From NCBI RefSeq assembly GCF_002159335.1, contig NZ_NFHP01000002.1, positions 1-64,000 on the forward strand: a DNA stretch of 64,000 bases, written 5' to 3'. The notes below the pieces were generated by a model. That model was not told the DNA's origin. It did not search any database and saw only the letters and a program-made list of their open reading frames with translations. Made by a program: the position numbers and the translations under genes. Positions within the stretch are counted from its first letter, which is position 1. The number at the start of each line of letters is the position of its first letter. This stretch comes from Collinsella sp. An7 (GTDB lineage: Bacteria; Actinomycetota; Coriobacteriia; Coriobacteriales; Coriobacteriaceae). Shown here piece after piece: positions 35,591-45,135 of this stretch.

Positions 35591-35625
35591 ATGACTCATT
35601 GTAACCCCGTCCCAGAATGAGTCAT
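35591..35625. repeat. Dispersed palindromic element, copy 5
   Basis: The arms atgactcatt (35591-35600) and aatgagtcat (35616-35625) are perfectly complementary, with core gtaaccccgtcccag. It sits between the 3' ends of convergent genes and ends on the base before the stop codon of the SLC13-like gene. Confidence 0.7.
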
Positions 35626-36789
35626 CTACGGCAGCAGCGCGTGAAGCACCAGCAGCACCGTGAGGAAGACCACGTTCCACACGGTAAAGAGCGCGAGGTA
35701 GCGGCCCTTGGCGCGCGGAAGCACGAGCGCGACCTGCTTGTACGAAATCAGGCTCGCCATCGAGGCGATGAGCGTGCCCAGGCCGCCCAGGTTAGTGCCC
35801 ACAATGAGCGCCTGCCAGTTGCTCGTAAAGCCAGAGAGCAGAATCGCGGCGGGCACGTTGGAGAGCACCTGGCTCGCGCCCACGGCCACGGCGAGCTCGT
35901 GCCCGTTTACAAGCCCCGCGATCACGCCGTCCACCACCTCGATGCGCCCCATGTTGCCCACAAAGACAAAGAATGCCACAAAGGTGACGAGCAGCGCATA
36001 GTCTACGTGCGCAAGCGCTCCGCGGTCCGCCACGAACCCAACCGCGATCGCAGCCACCACCGTGACCTCAAAGGGCAGCAGGCGGGCGACGGAGAGGAGC
36101 GCACAGGCAAACACCACGAGCCAGGGCAGGACGCGCGCCAGCGGCACGCGCGCGGCCGCGCTCGGGGTGCCGTCCGTGCGCTCCGGCGCGTCCCCGTCGC
36201 CAAGGCGGGCGTCGGCCACGCGGCCAAACACCCCCACCGCGACCACGAGCAGCACGAGCGCGCCCACCGTATAGGGCAGCATGAGCAGGAGGAAATCTGC
36301 AAGCGGCAGGTGCGAGGCAGAGTAGAGGTAGAGGTTCTGCGGGTTACCCACCGGGGTGAACATGCTCCCCAGGTTGGCGGCGATGGTCATCATGACCACG
36401 GTAAAACAGGTGAGACGCTCCGAACCGAGGGCGCCGAGGGCCAGGAGCGCGAGCGGCACGAAGGTGACGAGCGCCACGTCGTTGGTGATGAGCATGCTCG
36501 AGAAGAAGGCGAGGAGCGTGAGCGCAAGCGCCAGACGGCGCGGACCGCGCGCCACGGCGAGCAGGCCCCGACACGCCGCCGAGAACACCCCGAGACGCGA
36601 GAGCCCTGCCATGACCGTCATGAGGCTAAAGAGCATGCCGAGGGTGCGCAGGTCTACGTAGGAGAGGTACCCCGCGTCGGGCGGAACAACGAGGCACGAG
36701 AGCACCGCCAGCACCAGCGCCACCGCGAGCACCGGGTCCTGCCGGACCAGATCCCCCACCTGCATGCGATATCTCGCCAACATAGCCAT
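35626..36789 (-). CDS. SLC13/ArsB-like anion transporter
   Basis: ATG at 36789 follows a gggggagag site; the frame runs further upstream but has no ribosome site there. The 387-residue protein has about ten membrane helices. Family landmarks are LLAFFSSMLITNDVALVTFVPL and ANLGSMFTPVGNPQNLYLYS in the first half and SNVPAAILLSGFTSNW with VGTNLGGLGTLIASM in the second, the two inverted halves of the ion-transporter superfamily (citrate, arsenite, dicarboxylates). The substrate cannot be told apart. Confidence 0.75.
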   Translation of the reverse strand: MAMLARYRMQVGDLVRQDPVLAVALVLAVLSCLVVPPDAGYLSYVDLRTLGMLFSLMTVMAGLSRLGVFSAACRGLLAVARGPRRLALALTLLAFFSSMLITNDVALVTFVPLALLALGALGSERLTCFTVVMMTIAANLGSMFTPVGNPQNLYLYSASHLPLADFLLLMLPYTVGALVLLVVAVGVFGRVADARLGDGDAPERTDGTPSAAARVPLARVLPWLVVFACALLSVARLLPFEVTVVAAIAVGFVADRGALAHVDYALLVTFVAFFVFVGNMGRIEVVDGVIAGLVNGHELAVAVGASQVLSNVPAAILLSGFTSNWQALIVGTNLGGLGTLIASMASLISYKQVALVLPRAKGRYLALFTVWNVVFLTVLLVLHALLP

Positions 36790-37187
36790 GGCTCTCCCCC
36801 GCCGCCGTTGTCTTCCCCTGCGCCCTGCGCGCGCCGCCGGCACGTTCCGCGCCGCGCACTCAAGCGCACCAGTATAGCCGCTCGGGGCGCGGCGCGCGGG
36901 CTGCGACAGCGGGTGGCGCCAAGATGGCCGACGCCCGCACGGTACGACGCCCGCCGCACGCCGGGGCCCGGACGGGGCGGCCCGCGGTCGGAGCGACAGA
37001 GGGGCCGCATTCTCCACCCGCGCCGGCGCTCCGGGCCCGTCGCCTGCCCAAGCCGCCCCGCGCAGCGCCGCACCGCCCCGTGTCGCCCGCGCTATCATAG
37101 GGGCGCCCATTCAGCACCGTTCCGCGCGCGACGGCCGGCTTGCCGCTCCACGCCGCGCCGAACCACACCGCACCCAGGGAGATTCCC

Positions 37188-38171
37188 ATGAAGCTCTTTG
37201 CCTTTGCCCTCCGCCCCTTTGACGAGCTCGGCTACCTCGAGGCCCTCAGCCGCGAGCTCGGCTTTACCTTTGCGTGGACCGAGGACTACCCCACGCTCGA
37301 CAACGCCGAGCTTGCCGCCGGCGCCGACGCGCTCTCCATCATCACCAACCCCATGACACCCGAGCTGCTCGAGCGCTACCACCAGATGGGCATCCGCGCC
37401 ATCGCCACGCGCTCGATCGGCTACGACCACATCGACCTCGCCGCCGCGCGCCGCCTCGGCATCCGCGTGGCGCACGCCGCCTACCCGCCCGAGGGCGTAG
37501 CCGACTACACCATCATGCTCATGCTGATGGGACTCCGCCGCGCCAAGCTCGTCCTCAAGCAGGCCGAGGCACAGGACTTCTCGCTCGAGGGCAAGCTCGG
37601 CCGCACGCTCGCGTCATGCACCGTCGGCGTGGTGGGCACGGGCGCCATCGGCGCGTGCGTAATCCGTCAGCTTGCGGGCTTTGGCTGCCGCATCTTGGCG
37701 TGCGACCCGTACCCCAAAGACGCACTTCGCGACCAGGTAACCTACGTTAATCTGGAGACGCTCCTCGCCGAGTCCGACGTGGTGACGCTCCACGCGCCCG
37801 GCCTGCCCGAGAACCACCACATGATCGGCACCGGCGAGCTTGCACTCATGAAGCCCGGGGCGCTCCTCGTCAACGCGGCGCGCGGCTCGCTTGTAGACAC
37901 CGAGGCGCTCGTGGCTGCGCTCGAGTCGGGCCGCTTGGGCGGGGCGGCGCTCGACACCATCGAGAACGAGGCCGGCCTCTACTACCTCGACCGCCGGCTC
38001 GACGTGCTCCCCCATCGCGACCGCGCCGTGCTCATGGCGCTCCCCAACGTCATCGTCTCGCCGCACATGGCGTTCTACACGGCCGAGGACGTGGAGCACA
38101 TGGTGCGCTCAAGTGTGGGCGCACTCGACGCGTTCTGCCGCGGCGAGGACTCGCCGTTTGAGGTGCGGTAG
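37188..38171 (+). CDS. D-2-hydroxyacid dehydrogenase (D-lactate dehydrogenase/VanH type)
   Basis: ATG at 37188 follows agggag. The 327-residue protein has the D-isomer 2-hydroxyacid dehydrogenase layout: TRSIGYDHIDLAAARRLGI, Rossmann motif VGVVGTGAIGACVIRQL, catalytic Arg in NAARGSLVDTEAL, Glu in DTIENEAGLYY and His in VSPHMAFYT. The closest familiar enzymes are fermentative D-lactate dehydrogenase and VanH. No van ligase gene is nearby, so fermentation (NADH with pyruvate to D-lactate) is the simpler reading. Confidence 0.8.
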   Translation: MKLFAFALRPFDELGYLEALSRELGFTFAWTEDYPTLDNAELAAGADALSIITNPMTPELLERYHQMGIRAIATRSIGYDHIDLAAARRLGIRVAHAAYPPEGVADYTIMLMLMGLRRAKLVLKQAEAQDFSLEGKLGRTLASCTVGVVGTGAIGACVIRQLAGFGCRILACDPYPKDALRDQVTYVNLETLLAESDVVTLHAPGLPENHHMIGTGELALMKPGALLVNAARGSLVDTEALVAALESGRLGGAALDTIENEAGLYYLDRRLDVLPHRDRAVLMALPNVIVSPHMAFYTAEDVEHMVRSSVGALDAFCRGEDSPFEVR

Positions 38172-38234
38172 CTGAGGGGCGCGGAGGCCGAAGAGGGCCG
38201 CCCCTGCAGCGAACGGCTCGCGAGCCACCTCTCC

Positions 38235-38350
38235 TCTGTCGGATTCCTTCTACTAATAGGCCCTCTCCCTTGTCGGATTCTTTCTAGTAGAAGGAATCCG
38301 ACAAAAACGAGGGCTAAAGTGACTGATTCGTTCTACTAGAAGGAATCAGT
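38235..38350. repeat. Cluster of related palindromes between convergent genes
   Basis: Three related pieces lie in tandem: a half-site tgtcggattccttctacta at 38235, a palindrome at 38269-38301 with arms gtcggattctttcta / tagaaggaatccgac (one mismatch), and a second at 38318-38350 with arms actgattcgttcta / tagaaggaatcagt (one mismatch). The first palindrome is followed by aaaaacg. It may be a bidirectional terminator grown by duplication, or a small mobile palindrome. Nothing else is seen between 38172 and 38435. Confidence 0.6.
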
Positions 38351-38435
38351 CAGGCAAAGTAGCAGGATTCGGACACGCCGACCGCTGCCGACGCCTGTCG
38401 CCCGCTGGCAGCCGACACGCGGCAGGGCCCTGCCG

Positions 38436-39425
38436 TTAGGCGTCGCGGCCTCCCCTGCGCCCGCGCCGGCGCCTGCCAGGACCAAAGCTCAACCACCCCT
38501 TGCGGTGGAAGAACACCACCTCGGCCACGACGATCGCGAGGCACAGCAGCGCCGCCACCGCGTAGCCCCACGACGTGTTGATGAGCACCATGTTGGGAAA
38601 GTTCATACCGTACCAGCTCGTGATGAACGTGAGCGGCATGGCGATCGTCGCCACGACGGTGAGCCACTGCATGACGTTGTTCTGCCGTATGTCGATGCTC
38701 TCCTGGTAGAGGCTGTTGATCTGGAGGCTGTAGTCCTGCAGCGTCTCGAGGCGCGCGGAGAGACGGTCGAGCTGGCGCGCGAGCGAGCGAAAGGCGCGCT
38801 GCCCATCCTTGCCCGTCAGGGGCATGAGGGCATCGTCGCCCAGATCGTCCGCGACATCCGAGAGCCCCTGGTAGAAGGTGTCGTATCCGAGCAGCCGGCG
38901 CGAGTCGGCGACCATCTTGGCCCGGTCGACGCGCTCGCGCCCCTCGAGGATGCGCTCCTCGATGAGCTCGAGGTCATCGCGGACGCGCGAGAGGGCCTCG
39001 GGATGGTCGCGGAGGAGAAGACGCAGCAGCACGGCAAGGACGGCAGCCGCGCCGGCGACGGGTTGGCGCTCATCTGCCAGGTGGGCGAGCACCGGCTCGC
39101 AGACGCCGTCGCTGTCCGCCAGGAGCAGCCGGCCGGGCTCGAGCACAAAGGCAAAGCGCCGCGCATCCGCAGAGCGCCCCTCGCCCGCCGGCAGCACCAC
39201 CACGCCCGCGGCGCGGCGCTCCCCAAACTCAGCGAACGGGAGCGCCGCGTGGGCCATAGTGCCGAGCACCCCGCACGCGAGCGGATCGGTGAGCTGCTCG
39301 GTGGCGCGGCAGACGCTCATGAGGGTGATGTGCGGCGCCGCATCGGCATCCTCAGCCCTGACCGCAGCTGCCTGCCCGGGCTCCTCCGCCACGAGGCGTC
39401 CGCCCTCGATCGTCCATCGACGCAT
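38436..39425 (-). CDS. corA: CorA-family divalent metal ion channel
   Basis: ATG at 39425 follows ggggagg. The 329-residue protein has the large soluble N-terminal domain, a long helix region (ARLETLQDYSLQINSLYQES) and two C-terminal membrane helices. The selectivity motif YGMN (GMN at 273-275) is at the end of the first. CorA proteins form pentameric Mg2+ (or Co2+/Ni2+) channels. The highly basic tail (RRRRGRRGGRDA) is unusual in length. It is a single gene, convergent with the dehydrogenase. Confidence 0.85.
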   Translation of the reverse strand: MRRWTIEGGRLVAEEPGQAAAVRAEDADAAPHITLMSVCRATEQLTDPLACGVLGTMAHAALPFAEFGERRAAGVVVLPAGEGRSADARRFAFVLEPGRLLLADSDGVCEPVLAHLADERQPVAGAAAVLAVLLRLLLRDHPEALSRVRDDLELIEERILEGRERVDRAKMVADSRRLLGYDTFYQGLSDVADDLGDDALMPLTGKDGQRAFRSLARQLDRLSARLETLQDYSLQINSLYQESIDIRQNNVMQWLTVVATIAMPLTFITSWYGMNFPNMVLINTSWGYAVAALLCLAIVVAEVVFFHRKGWLSFGPGRRRRGRRGGRDA

Positions 39426-39627
39426 AAGACCTCCCCTGCCGTCGCCGCCGGACAGGTGCTGCGGCAAACCGTTAGCCACCCCGACACCTTGACCCCATTA
39501 TGCCCGTCGCGGCGCAGGGCCGCGGTGGACGGTCCGCGCAGGGCCCGGGCGGCGCTGTACCAAAACGCCCCATCGGCACCGCGCGCTCCGCCCAGGGCAG
39601 CGCGTCCGCCCCGCATCGCCCCGGCGC

Positions 39628-40002
<375 letters not shown>

Positions 40003-40105
40003 GGGCCACCTCCTCTCGCTTGACCTCGTTGCCCACAACCTCGTCGCCCTATACTATCCCGCAAGTCCCGCATGGGGCAACGTGCGCCAAGAACAGGAGG
40101 GCATC

Positions 40106-40615
40106 ATGGCAACTATCGAGGTCTGCGCCGCGCGCCCGGAAGATGCCGAGGCGGTGTTGAGCGTTCTACGCATCACCCAAACCGAGACCGACAACCTCGC
40201 ACGCGATGCCCATGCGCCCCTGCCCAGCGTCGCCGAGGAGCGGACCTTCCTCGCCGAAACCCTTGCTTCGCCCCGCAACACGTTTCTTGCGGCGTTTCTC
40301 GATGGCGAGCTTGTTGGAACCGCCAATCTCGTCGGCTCATCCCGGCCGCGGCTCGCGCACCGCGCCGGTATTGGCATCGCTGTCGAGAAGCACGCATGGG
40401 GTCACGGCATCGGGACCGCGTTGATGCGCGAGCTCATCTCCTTTGCCCGCAACGCTGGTGTTGAGACCATAGACCTCGAGGTGCGGAGCGACAACGAGCG
40501 CGCCATCCATCTCTACCAAAACCTGGGCTTTACCCGCTACGCACGCTACGAGGGATTCTTCGAAATCGACGGCGAGCCCATAGCCTGCGACCTAATGCGC
40601 CTCGACCTGGCATAG
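40106..40615 (+). CDS. GNAT-family N-acetyltransferase
   Basis: ATG at 40106 follows aggagg. The 169-residue protein has the GNAT fold: start IEVCAARPEDAEAVL, acetyl-CoA loop IGIAVEKHAWGHGIGTALM (V.....G.GIG) and the end ERAIHLYQNLGFTRYARYEG. Members acetylate amines, proteins or small molecules; the subgroup resembles RimI-like or phosphinothricin-type enzymes, but the substrate is not predictable. Confidence 0.8.
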   Translation: MATIEVCAARPEDAEAVLSVLRITQTETDNLARDAHAPLPSVAEERTFLAETLASPRNTFLAAFLDGELVGTANLVGSSRPRLAHRAGIGIAVEKHAWGHGIGTALMRELISFARNAGVETIDLEVRSDNERAIHLYQNLGFTRYARYEGFFEIDGEPIACDLMRLDLA

Positions 40616-40658
40616 AAACGATGCGGCCTAGAAACCTCCGCAAAATGCACCGTAGCGC

Positions 40659-40692
40659 AAACGGGCCCCGGCAGTTGTTTGCCAGGGCCCGC
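40659..40692 (-). terminator. Terminator after the uracil/xanthine permease gene
   Basis: On the minus strand, cgggccctggca pairs with tgccggggcccg around a short loop and is followed by ttt. It is placed 10 bases or so after the permease stop codon. Confidence 0.6.
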
Positions 40693-40698
40693 GCTTCG

Positions 40699-41982
40699 TT
40701 ACTCGGTGACGTCTGCCTGAGGCTCCGCCTTACCGCCCGGCAAAATGAGGTTGAGCAAGATGCCCGCCAGCGCCGAGGTCGCCATGCCGGGGAGCGTGTA
40801 GTCGCCGATGGGGATCGAGATGCCGCTCGTCTCCATGCCCACGCCCACGATGATAACGACCGACGCGATCATGAGGTTGCGGTTGACGTCGAAGTCCACC
40901 TTGTTGGACACGAGCATGCGCAGGCCGTTGGAGGCGATGAGGCCAAAGAGCAGCAGGCACACGCCGCCCATCACCGGTCCGGGGATGGACTGGATGAGCG
41001 CCGCGAGCTTGGGGCAGAAGCCGCCGATCACGAGCGCGAAGCCGCCCGCGTACCAGAAGATCTGCGTGGAGTAGACGCGCGTGACGCTCATGACGCCGAT
41101 GTTCTCGGCGTAGGTGGTGGTGGGAGGACCGCCCAGGAAGCCCGAGATCATGGTCGAGATACCGTCGCCGGCGAGCGAGCGCGGCAGCATGGAGCGGTAG
41201 TCCTTGCCCACGATCTCGCCCACGGCGAGCAGATGGCCGATGTGCTCGATCACCACGACCACGGCCACAGGCGCGATGAGCGCGATGGCGCCCGCGTCAA
41301 AGCGCGGTGCGGAGATGTTGGGCAGGCCGATCCAGGCCGCCTCCGCCACGGGCGCAAAGTCCACGAGCCCGAGCGGCACCGACACGAGGTAGCCCACGAT
41401 GATGGCGAGCAGTACGGGGATCGTCCCGATGATGCCGCCCATGCTCGAGAACACCACGGCCGCCACGAGCGTGATCGCCGCGACGATGGCGCCGAGCCCG
41501 TAGAACACCGAGGAACCGTCCGAAAGGTCCTGCATAAAGGCCATGTCGACCGCCGTGGCGGAGAGCCCCACGCCGATCACGACCATCACCGAGGCCACGA
41601 GCACCGGCGGGAGCAGCCGGTCGAGCCAGCCGGTGCCGACAAGCCTGATGATGCCCGCCACCGCGAGGAACACCATGCCCGCCACCACCACGCCCGACAT
41701 GGCGGCATCGAGCCCCTGCGTGGCCCCGACCGCGATGATGGGGCTGATGAACGCAAACGAGCTCCCGAGGTAGCTCGGAATCTTGTTGCCCGTAACGAGC
41801 AGGTAGCAGATGGTGCCGATGCCCGAGCACATGATGGCGACGTTGGGGTCGAGCCCCGTGAGCACCGGCACGAGCACCGTCGAGCCGAACATGCTCATCA
41901 TGTGCTGGATGCCCAGCGGGATGGCGCGCCCGACCGACACCCGGTCGTCAACGCCGATAACCTCTCGCTCGTGTCTTGCCAT
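40699..41982 (-). CDS. uraA: Uracil/xanthine permease (NCS2 family)
   Basis: ATG at 41982 follows gaggggag; the longer frame to 42189 lacks a site. The 427-residue protein has about 14 membrane segments. NCS2 landmarks are IQHMMSMFGSTVLVPVLTG near residue 25, VVVVIEHIGHLLAVGEIVGKD with the substrate-binding Glu, and GDGISTMISGFLGGPPTTTYAENIGV near residue 270, including the NCS2 motif. It is predicted to import uracil by proton symport; UraA-type and xanthine-type members are hard to separate by eye. Confidence 0.85.
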   Translation of the reverse strand: MARHEREVIGVDDRVSVGRAIPLGIQHMMSMFGSTVLVPVLTGLDPNVAIMCSGIGTICYLLVTGNKIPSYLGSSFAFISPIIAVGATQGLDAAMSGVVVAGMVFLAVAGIIRLVGTGWLDRLLPPVLVASVMVVIGVGLSATAVDMAFMQDLSDGSSVFYGLGAIVAAITLVAAVVFSSMGGIIGTIPVLLAIIVGYLVSVPLGLVDFAPVAEAAWIGLPNISAPRFDAGAIALIAPVAVVVVIEHIGHLLAVGEIVGKDYRSMLPRSLAGDGISTMISGFLGGPPTTTYAENIGVMSVTRVYSTQIFWYAGGFALVIGGFCPKLAALIQSIPGPVMGGVCLLLFGLIASNGLRMLVSNKVDFDVNRNLMIASVVIIVGVGMETSGISIPIGDYTLPGMATSALAGILLNLILPGGKAEPQADVTE

Positions 41983-42392
41983 GGAGACTCCCCTCTTCCC
42001 AGGCTGCCGCACCTGACGCTCGGCAGCGGTTGGGCCCATTGTCGCACAACGCGGGGATGCGGGCGCCGGCGGCGGTGTCCGCCAGCACCCGTCGACGTAC
42101 AGCAGGATAGAGCAGGACGAGAAGCGGCGCATCGGATGCGGGCGATTCGATACGGGCGGGAGAGCCCTCGCCAGAACGCGTGAGATCATCGTCGGTGGTC
42201 AAAATATCGCGTAGGGGTAACTGTAAACCCCCTATTGAGAGGCTTTTGCAGCCACGGACGCCAAAACCCGCAGGATTCGCATCGCTCTTGTCGCGCATCG
42301 CGCCCAAATGATGGGTTATTCATTACCCCTACGCGATATTATGGCCAGTCAGCGACCGATCGACCGAGCGATGCGCCGCCGCAACGCCCGCC
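41983..42392. other. Gene-free region upstream of the permease gene
   Basis: No gene is seen. It should contain the permease promoter. I looked for a pyrimidine attenuator or purine riboswitch and found no convincing one. Bases 42196-42347 hold a MITE-like element, listed separately. Confidence 0.5.
42196..42347. mobile_element. MITE-like element with long terminal inverted repeats
   Basis: The sequence aatatcgcgtaggggtaa (42203-42220) is exactly complementary to 42323-42340. The match extends outward to about 25 bp with two mismatches (tggtcaa versus tggccat). The interior of about 100 bp has no reading frame of note. Size, perfect ends and lack of coding capacity fit a miniature inverted-repeat element mobilised in trans. 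No clear target duplication is visible. Confidence 0.6.
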
Positions 42393-42962
42393 CTACGCGA
42401 GTGCCGCCTCGAGCTCCTCGACCGTCATGAGCGCCGAGCCGTAGCACTTCTCACAGTGCTCGAGCGCGCCCTCCTGCGTGCCGCAGAGAAAGGTCATGGT
42501 CGCGTCGGTCACCACCGTCGAGCCGTACCCCAAGAAGTACGCGTCGGCGAGCGTGTGGAGCACGCAGATGTTGGTGTCCGCCCCAACGGCAATGACCTCG
42601 CGCACGCCCAGCTCGCGCAGGGTGAGGTCAAGATCGGTCTGGAAGAAGCCCGAGTAGCGCCGCTTGGGGATGATGCGGTCGCCCGGCTCGACGACAATCT
42701 GGGGAAAGATGCGGCTCTCCCCCGCGATGCCGTGCTCGCCCCAGAGCTCAAGCTCGCGGTCGAGCCCCCGCACGTGGGCGTCGTTGCAAAAGATCACGGG
42801 CACGCCGGCGGCGTGGCACGCGTCAACGGCTCGCGCGACGGCAGCGCGGTAAGCAGCGGTAGCGGCATCGGGGTCGTAGAGCGTGTCGTCACCTGTTGCC
42901 TCGATGGCATCGATAACGAGCAGCGCGGTAGCGTTCTTGGCGAAGGTCTTGTTGCAGGGCAT
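42393..42962 (-). CDS. Isochorismatase-family cysteine hydrolase
   Basis: ATG at 42962 follows tggagg. The 189-residue protein has the family triad: Asp in ALLVIDAIEATG, Lys in IIPKRRYSGFFQTDLD and the nucleophile Cys in VGADTNICVLHTLADAYFLGY. The family includes nicotinamidase (PncA), ureidoacrylate hydrolases and other amidases. The CNDAHV segment could bind a metal as in nicotinamidase. The exact amide substrate is uncertain. Confidence 0.8.
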   Translation of the reverse strand: MPCNKTFAKNATALLVIDAIEATGDDTLYDPDAATAAYRAAVARAVDACHAAGVPVIFCNDAHVRGLDRELELWGEHGIAGESRIFPQIVVEPGDRIIPKRRYSGFFQTDLDLTLRELGVREVIAVGADTNICVLHTLADAYFLGYGSTVVTDATMTFLCGTQEGALEHCEKCYGSALMTVEELEAALA

Positions 42963-43120
42963 GCGAACCTCCACATCGTGCGGGCGGAACGGAACAGCCC
43001 CACGGTACCACAGTGCTGCGCCGGCCGGGTTGCCGACCGCGCGAGCGTCGAGCGTCAACTCGAGCGTCAACGCGCTGGCGAGTGGTCAGAACGTCCAGCC
43101 CGCGTCAGCTCGCCCACCCT

Positions 43121-44566
43121 TTACGCCGCGCGCTTCTGGCGACGTTTGAGCACCATGGCCGCCGCGGTGAGCACAGCACCTACAAGCACCCCGGCCACCA
43201 GCACATTAAAGGCAAAGCTAAAGCCCGCGAGGAAGAGCTCGGGCTCGCCGGGCACGTACGCCGTGACGGCGCGCCCCGCGAGCGCGCTCATGTGGCCATA
43301 GAGCAGCGTGGTGCCGCCCGTCACCCCCGCCGACATGCCCATATAGCGCACGAGCGAGACCATGCTGCCCGCAAACCCGAGCTGCCCGGTGCCGACGGAC
43401 CCCATAACAAGCGAGTTGTTCGGCGACTGAAAGAGCCCCGTGCCCGCAGCCATAAGCGCCATGAGCCCCACGATCTGCGCAAGCGGCGCCGTTGCGGGCA
43501 GGGCGCCCACAAGCACGATGCCCACCGCATAGACCGTGAGCCCCACGAGGCACGGCCACGCGCACCCGATGCGGTCGGAAAGCGCGCCGCCCGCCGGGCC
43601 AACCACCGCCATGGCAAGCGGGATGGCCGTAAGCGCAAGACCCGCCACGCTCGACGAGAAGCCGCAGGCATCCTGCAGGTAAAACGGCAGCAGAAGCTCC
43701 GTGCCGCCCACAGCGATAAAGCAAAGGAGCATCGTGAGGAGGTTCAGCGAGAAGAGACCGTTGCGGAAGATGCCGAGCTGGATGAGCGGCGAGGAGACGC
43801 GCAGCTCCACCGCCACGAACGCCGCAAGGAGCACAGCCCCCACCCCAAGGAGCACGAGCATGGCCGGCGTCACGCCGCTGGCGAGGCTGGTGAGGGCAAA
43901 GAAGAGCGTGAGCAGCGCCGGGGCGATGAGCACGGCGCCCGCGAGATCGAAGCGCTCGCGCTCGACGGGACGCGCGTCGCGCGGGAGCGTCTTGAGGCCC
44001 ACGGCAAACGCCACAATGCCCACCGGCACGTTGATGAGGAAGATCGACTCCCACGGGTAAATGGCAACAAGCATGCCGCCGATGGTGGGGCCGCACATCA
44101 TGCCGAGCGAGACGAAAGTCGAGACGATCCCGAGCGCGCGGCCTCGCTGCTCCACCGGAAAGGCCTCGGTGACGATGCCCATGTTGTTGGCCGTGGCGCA
44201 TGCCGCGCCGAGGCTCTGGACCACACGCGCACCGATGAGCGCGGGGAGCGAGGCCGAAAGGCCGCACAGAAGCGAGCCGAGGGTAAAGAGCGCCACCCCC
44301 GCCTGGAAGAGCCGGACCTTGCCAAAGAGGTCGCCCAGCCGGCCGAAGACGAGCACGGCGGCGCAGCAAACCAGCAGATAGACGCTCGAGACCCACTGGA
44401 TATCGGCCGCGCCAACGCCGAGCTCGCGCTGCATAGCGGGCAGGGCAACGTTGACGATGCTACTGTCGAGCGTGGACATAAAGGTCATGAGCACCACGGT
44501 GAGAAGCACGATCCACTTGTTGGGACGTGCGGACGGCGTGGTTGCAGACGAGATGGCGCGGGGCAT
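43121..44566 (-). CDS. MFS multidrug transporter (DHA2/EmrB-QacA type)
   Basis: ATG at 44566 follows gggagga. The 481-residue protein has 14 predicted membrane helices. It starts NKWIVLLTVVLMTFMSTLDS with the DHA2 motif D1 (TLDSSIVNVALPAMQRELG), then GRLGDLFGKVRLF (motif A) and VVQSLGAACATANNMGIV (motif C region). DHA2 transporters export drugs or toxic metabolites by proton antiport. It is a single gene with no regulator adjacent. Confidence 0.85.
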   Translation of the reverse strand: MPRAISSATTPSARPNKWIVLLTVVLMTFMSTLDSSIVNVALPAMQRELGVGAADIQWVSSVYLLVCCAAVLVFGRLGDLFGKVRLFQAGVALFTLGSLLCGLSASLPALIGARVVQSLGAACATANNMGIVTEAFPVEQRGRALGIVSTFVSLGMMCGPTIGGMLVAIYPWESIFLINVPVGIVAFAVGLKTLPRDARPVERERFDLAGAVLIAPALLTLFFALTSLASGVTPAMLVLLGVGAVLLAAFVAVELRVSSPLIQLGIFRNGLFSLNLLTMLLCFIAVGGTELLLPFYLQDACGFSSSVAGLALTAIPLAMAVVGPAGGALSDRIGCAWPCLVGLTVYAVGIVLVGALPATAPLAQIVGLMALMAAGTGLFQSPNNSLVMGSVGTGQLGFAGSMVSLVRYMGMSAGVTGGTTLLYGHMSALAGRAVTAYVPGEPELFLAGFSFAFNVLVAGVLVGAVLTAAAMVLKRRQKRAA

Positions 44567-44911
44567 AGTGTTCCTCCCAGACGTTGCCGCGGATATCTCC
44601 ACGCGCCTGAGAACGCGCCTCTCCGGCATGCTGCCGGACGCTTTTGCGCGCTGGTACGGGTTGGTTTGGGCTGTCGCACCGCCGCAAACGGCACGCCCAT
44701 GATACGGCACGGCGGCGCAAAACGGGGCCGCCGCGTAGGAGCTTCACATGCGACGAGGAGGGAGAGGGGGTGACGGAGGCAGGTCGGGCGGGGTAAAACC
44801 AGCGAGGCAAAACCAAGCCAGGCGGACTGCGGCCGGGAACCCGGTTGCTCGCGCGCCTTCCTCAGCTTCGCACCACCTCGGGTTCGAATCCCCCGATAGG
44901 GGCCCAAACAG

Positions 44912-44937
44912 AAAAGACCCCGCAGGCGCAGGGTCTT
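44912..44937 (-). terminator. Duplicate copy of the tRNA-Val terminator
   Basis: Identical hairpin (aagaccctgcg pairing with cgcaggggtctt, then tttt on the minus strand) inside the truncated repeat copy. It would catch transcription passing the first terminator. Confidence 0.6.
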
Positions 44938-45100
44938 CATATCCTATGGTGGGCGATGAGGGATTCCGCGCGCGGCTGCGCCGCCCGCGCCCGCTGCGGG
45001 CGCTCCGCGCCCTTGCGGCTCATGGTGGCAAAGACGCTCACGCGCTTTGCGCACCATGAGACTCTCTCGGGTTCGAATCCCCTGATAGGGGCCCAAACAG

Positions 45101-45126
45101 AAAAGACCCCGCAGGCGCAGGGTCTT
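45101..45126 (-). terminator. Terminator of tRNA-Val
   Basis: On the minus strand aagaccctgcg pairs with cgcaggggtctt and is followed by ttttctgttt. It lies 10 bases after the tRNA 3' end. Confidence 0.8.
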
Positions 45127-45135
45127 CATATCCTA

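Noticed and set aside
42203-42340. Riboswitch or pyrimidine attenuator for the uracil permease
   Set aside because: The exact long inverted ends and lack of any known aptamer core fit a mobile miniature element better.
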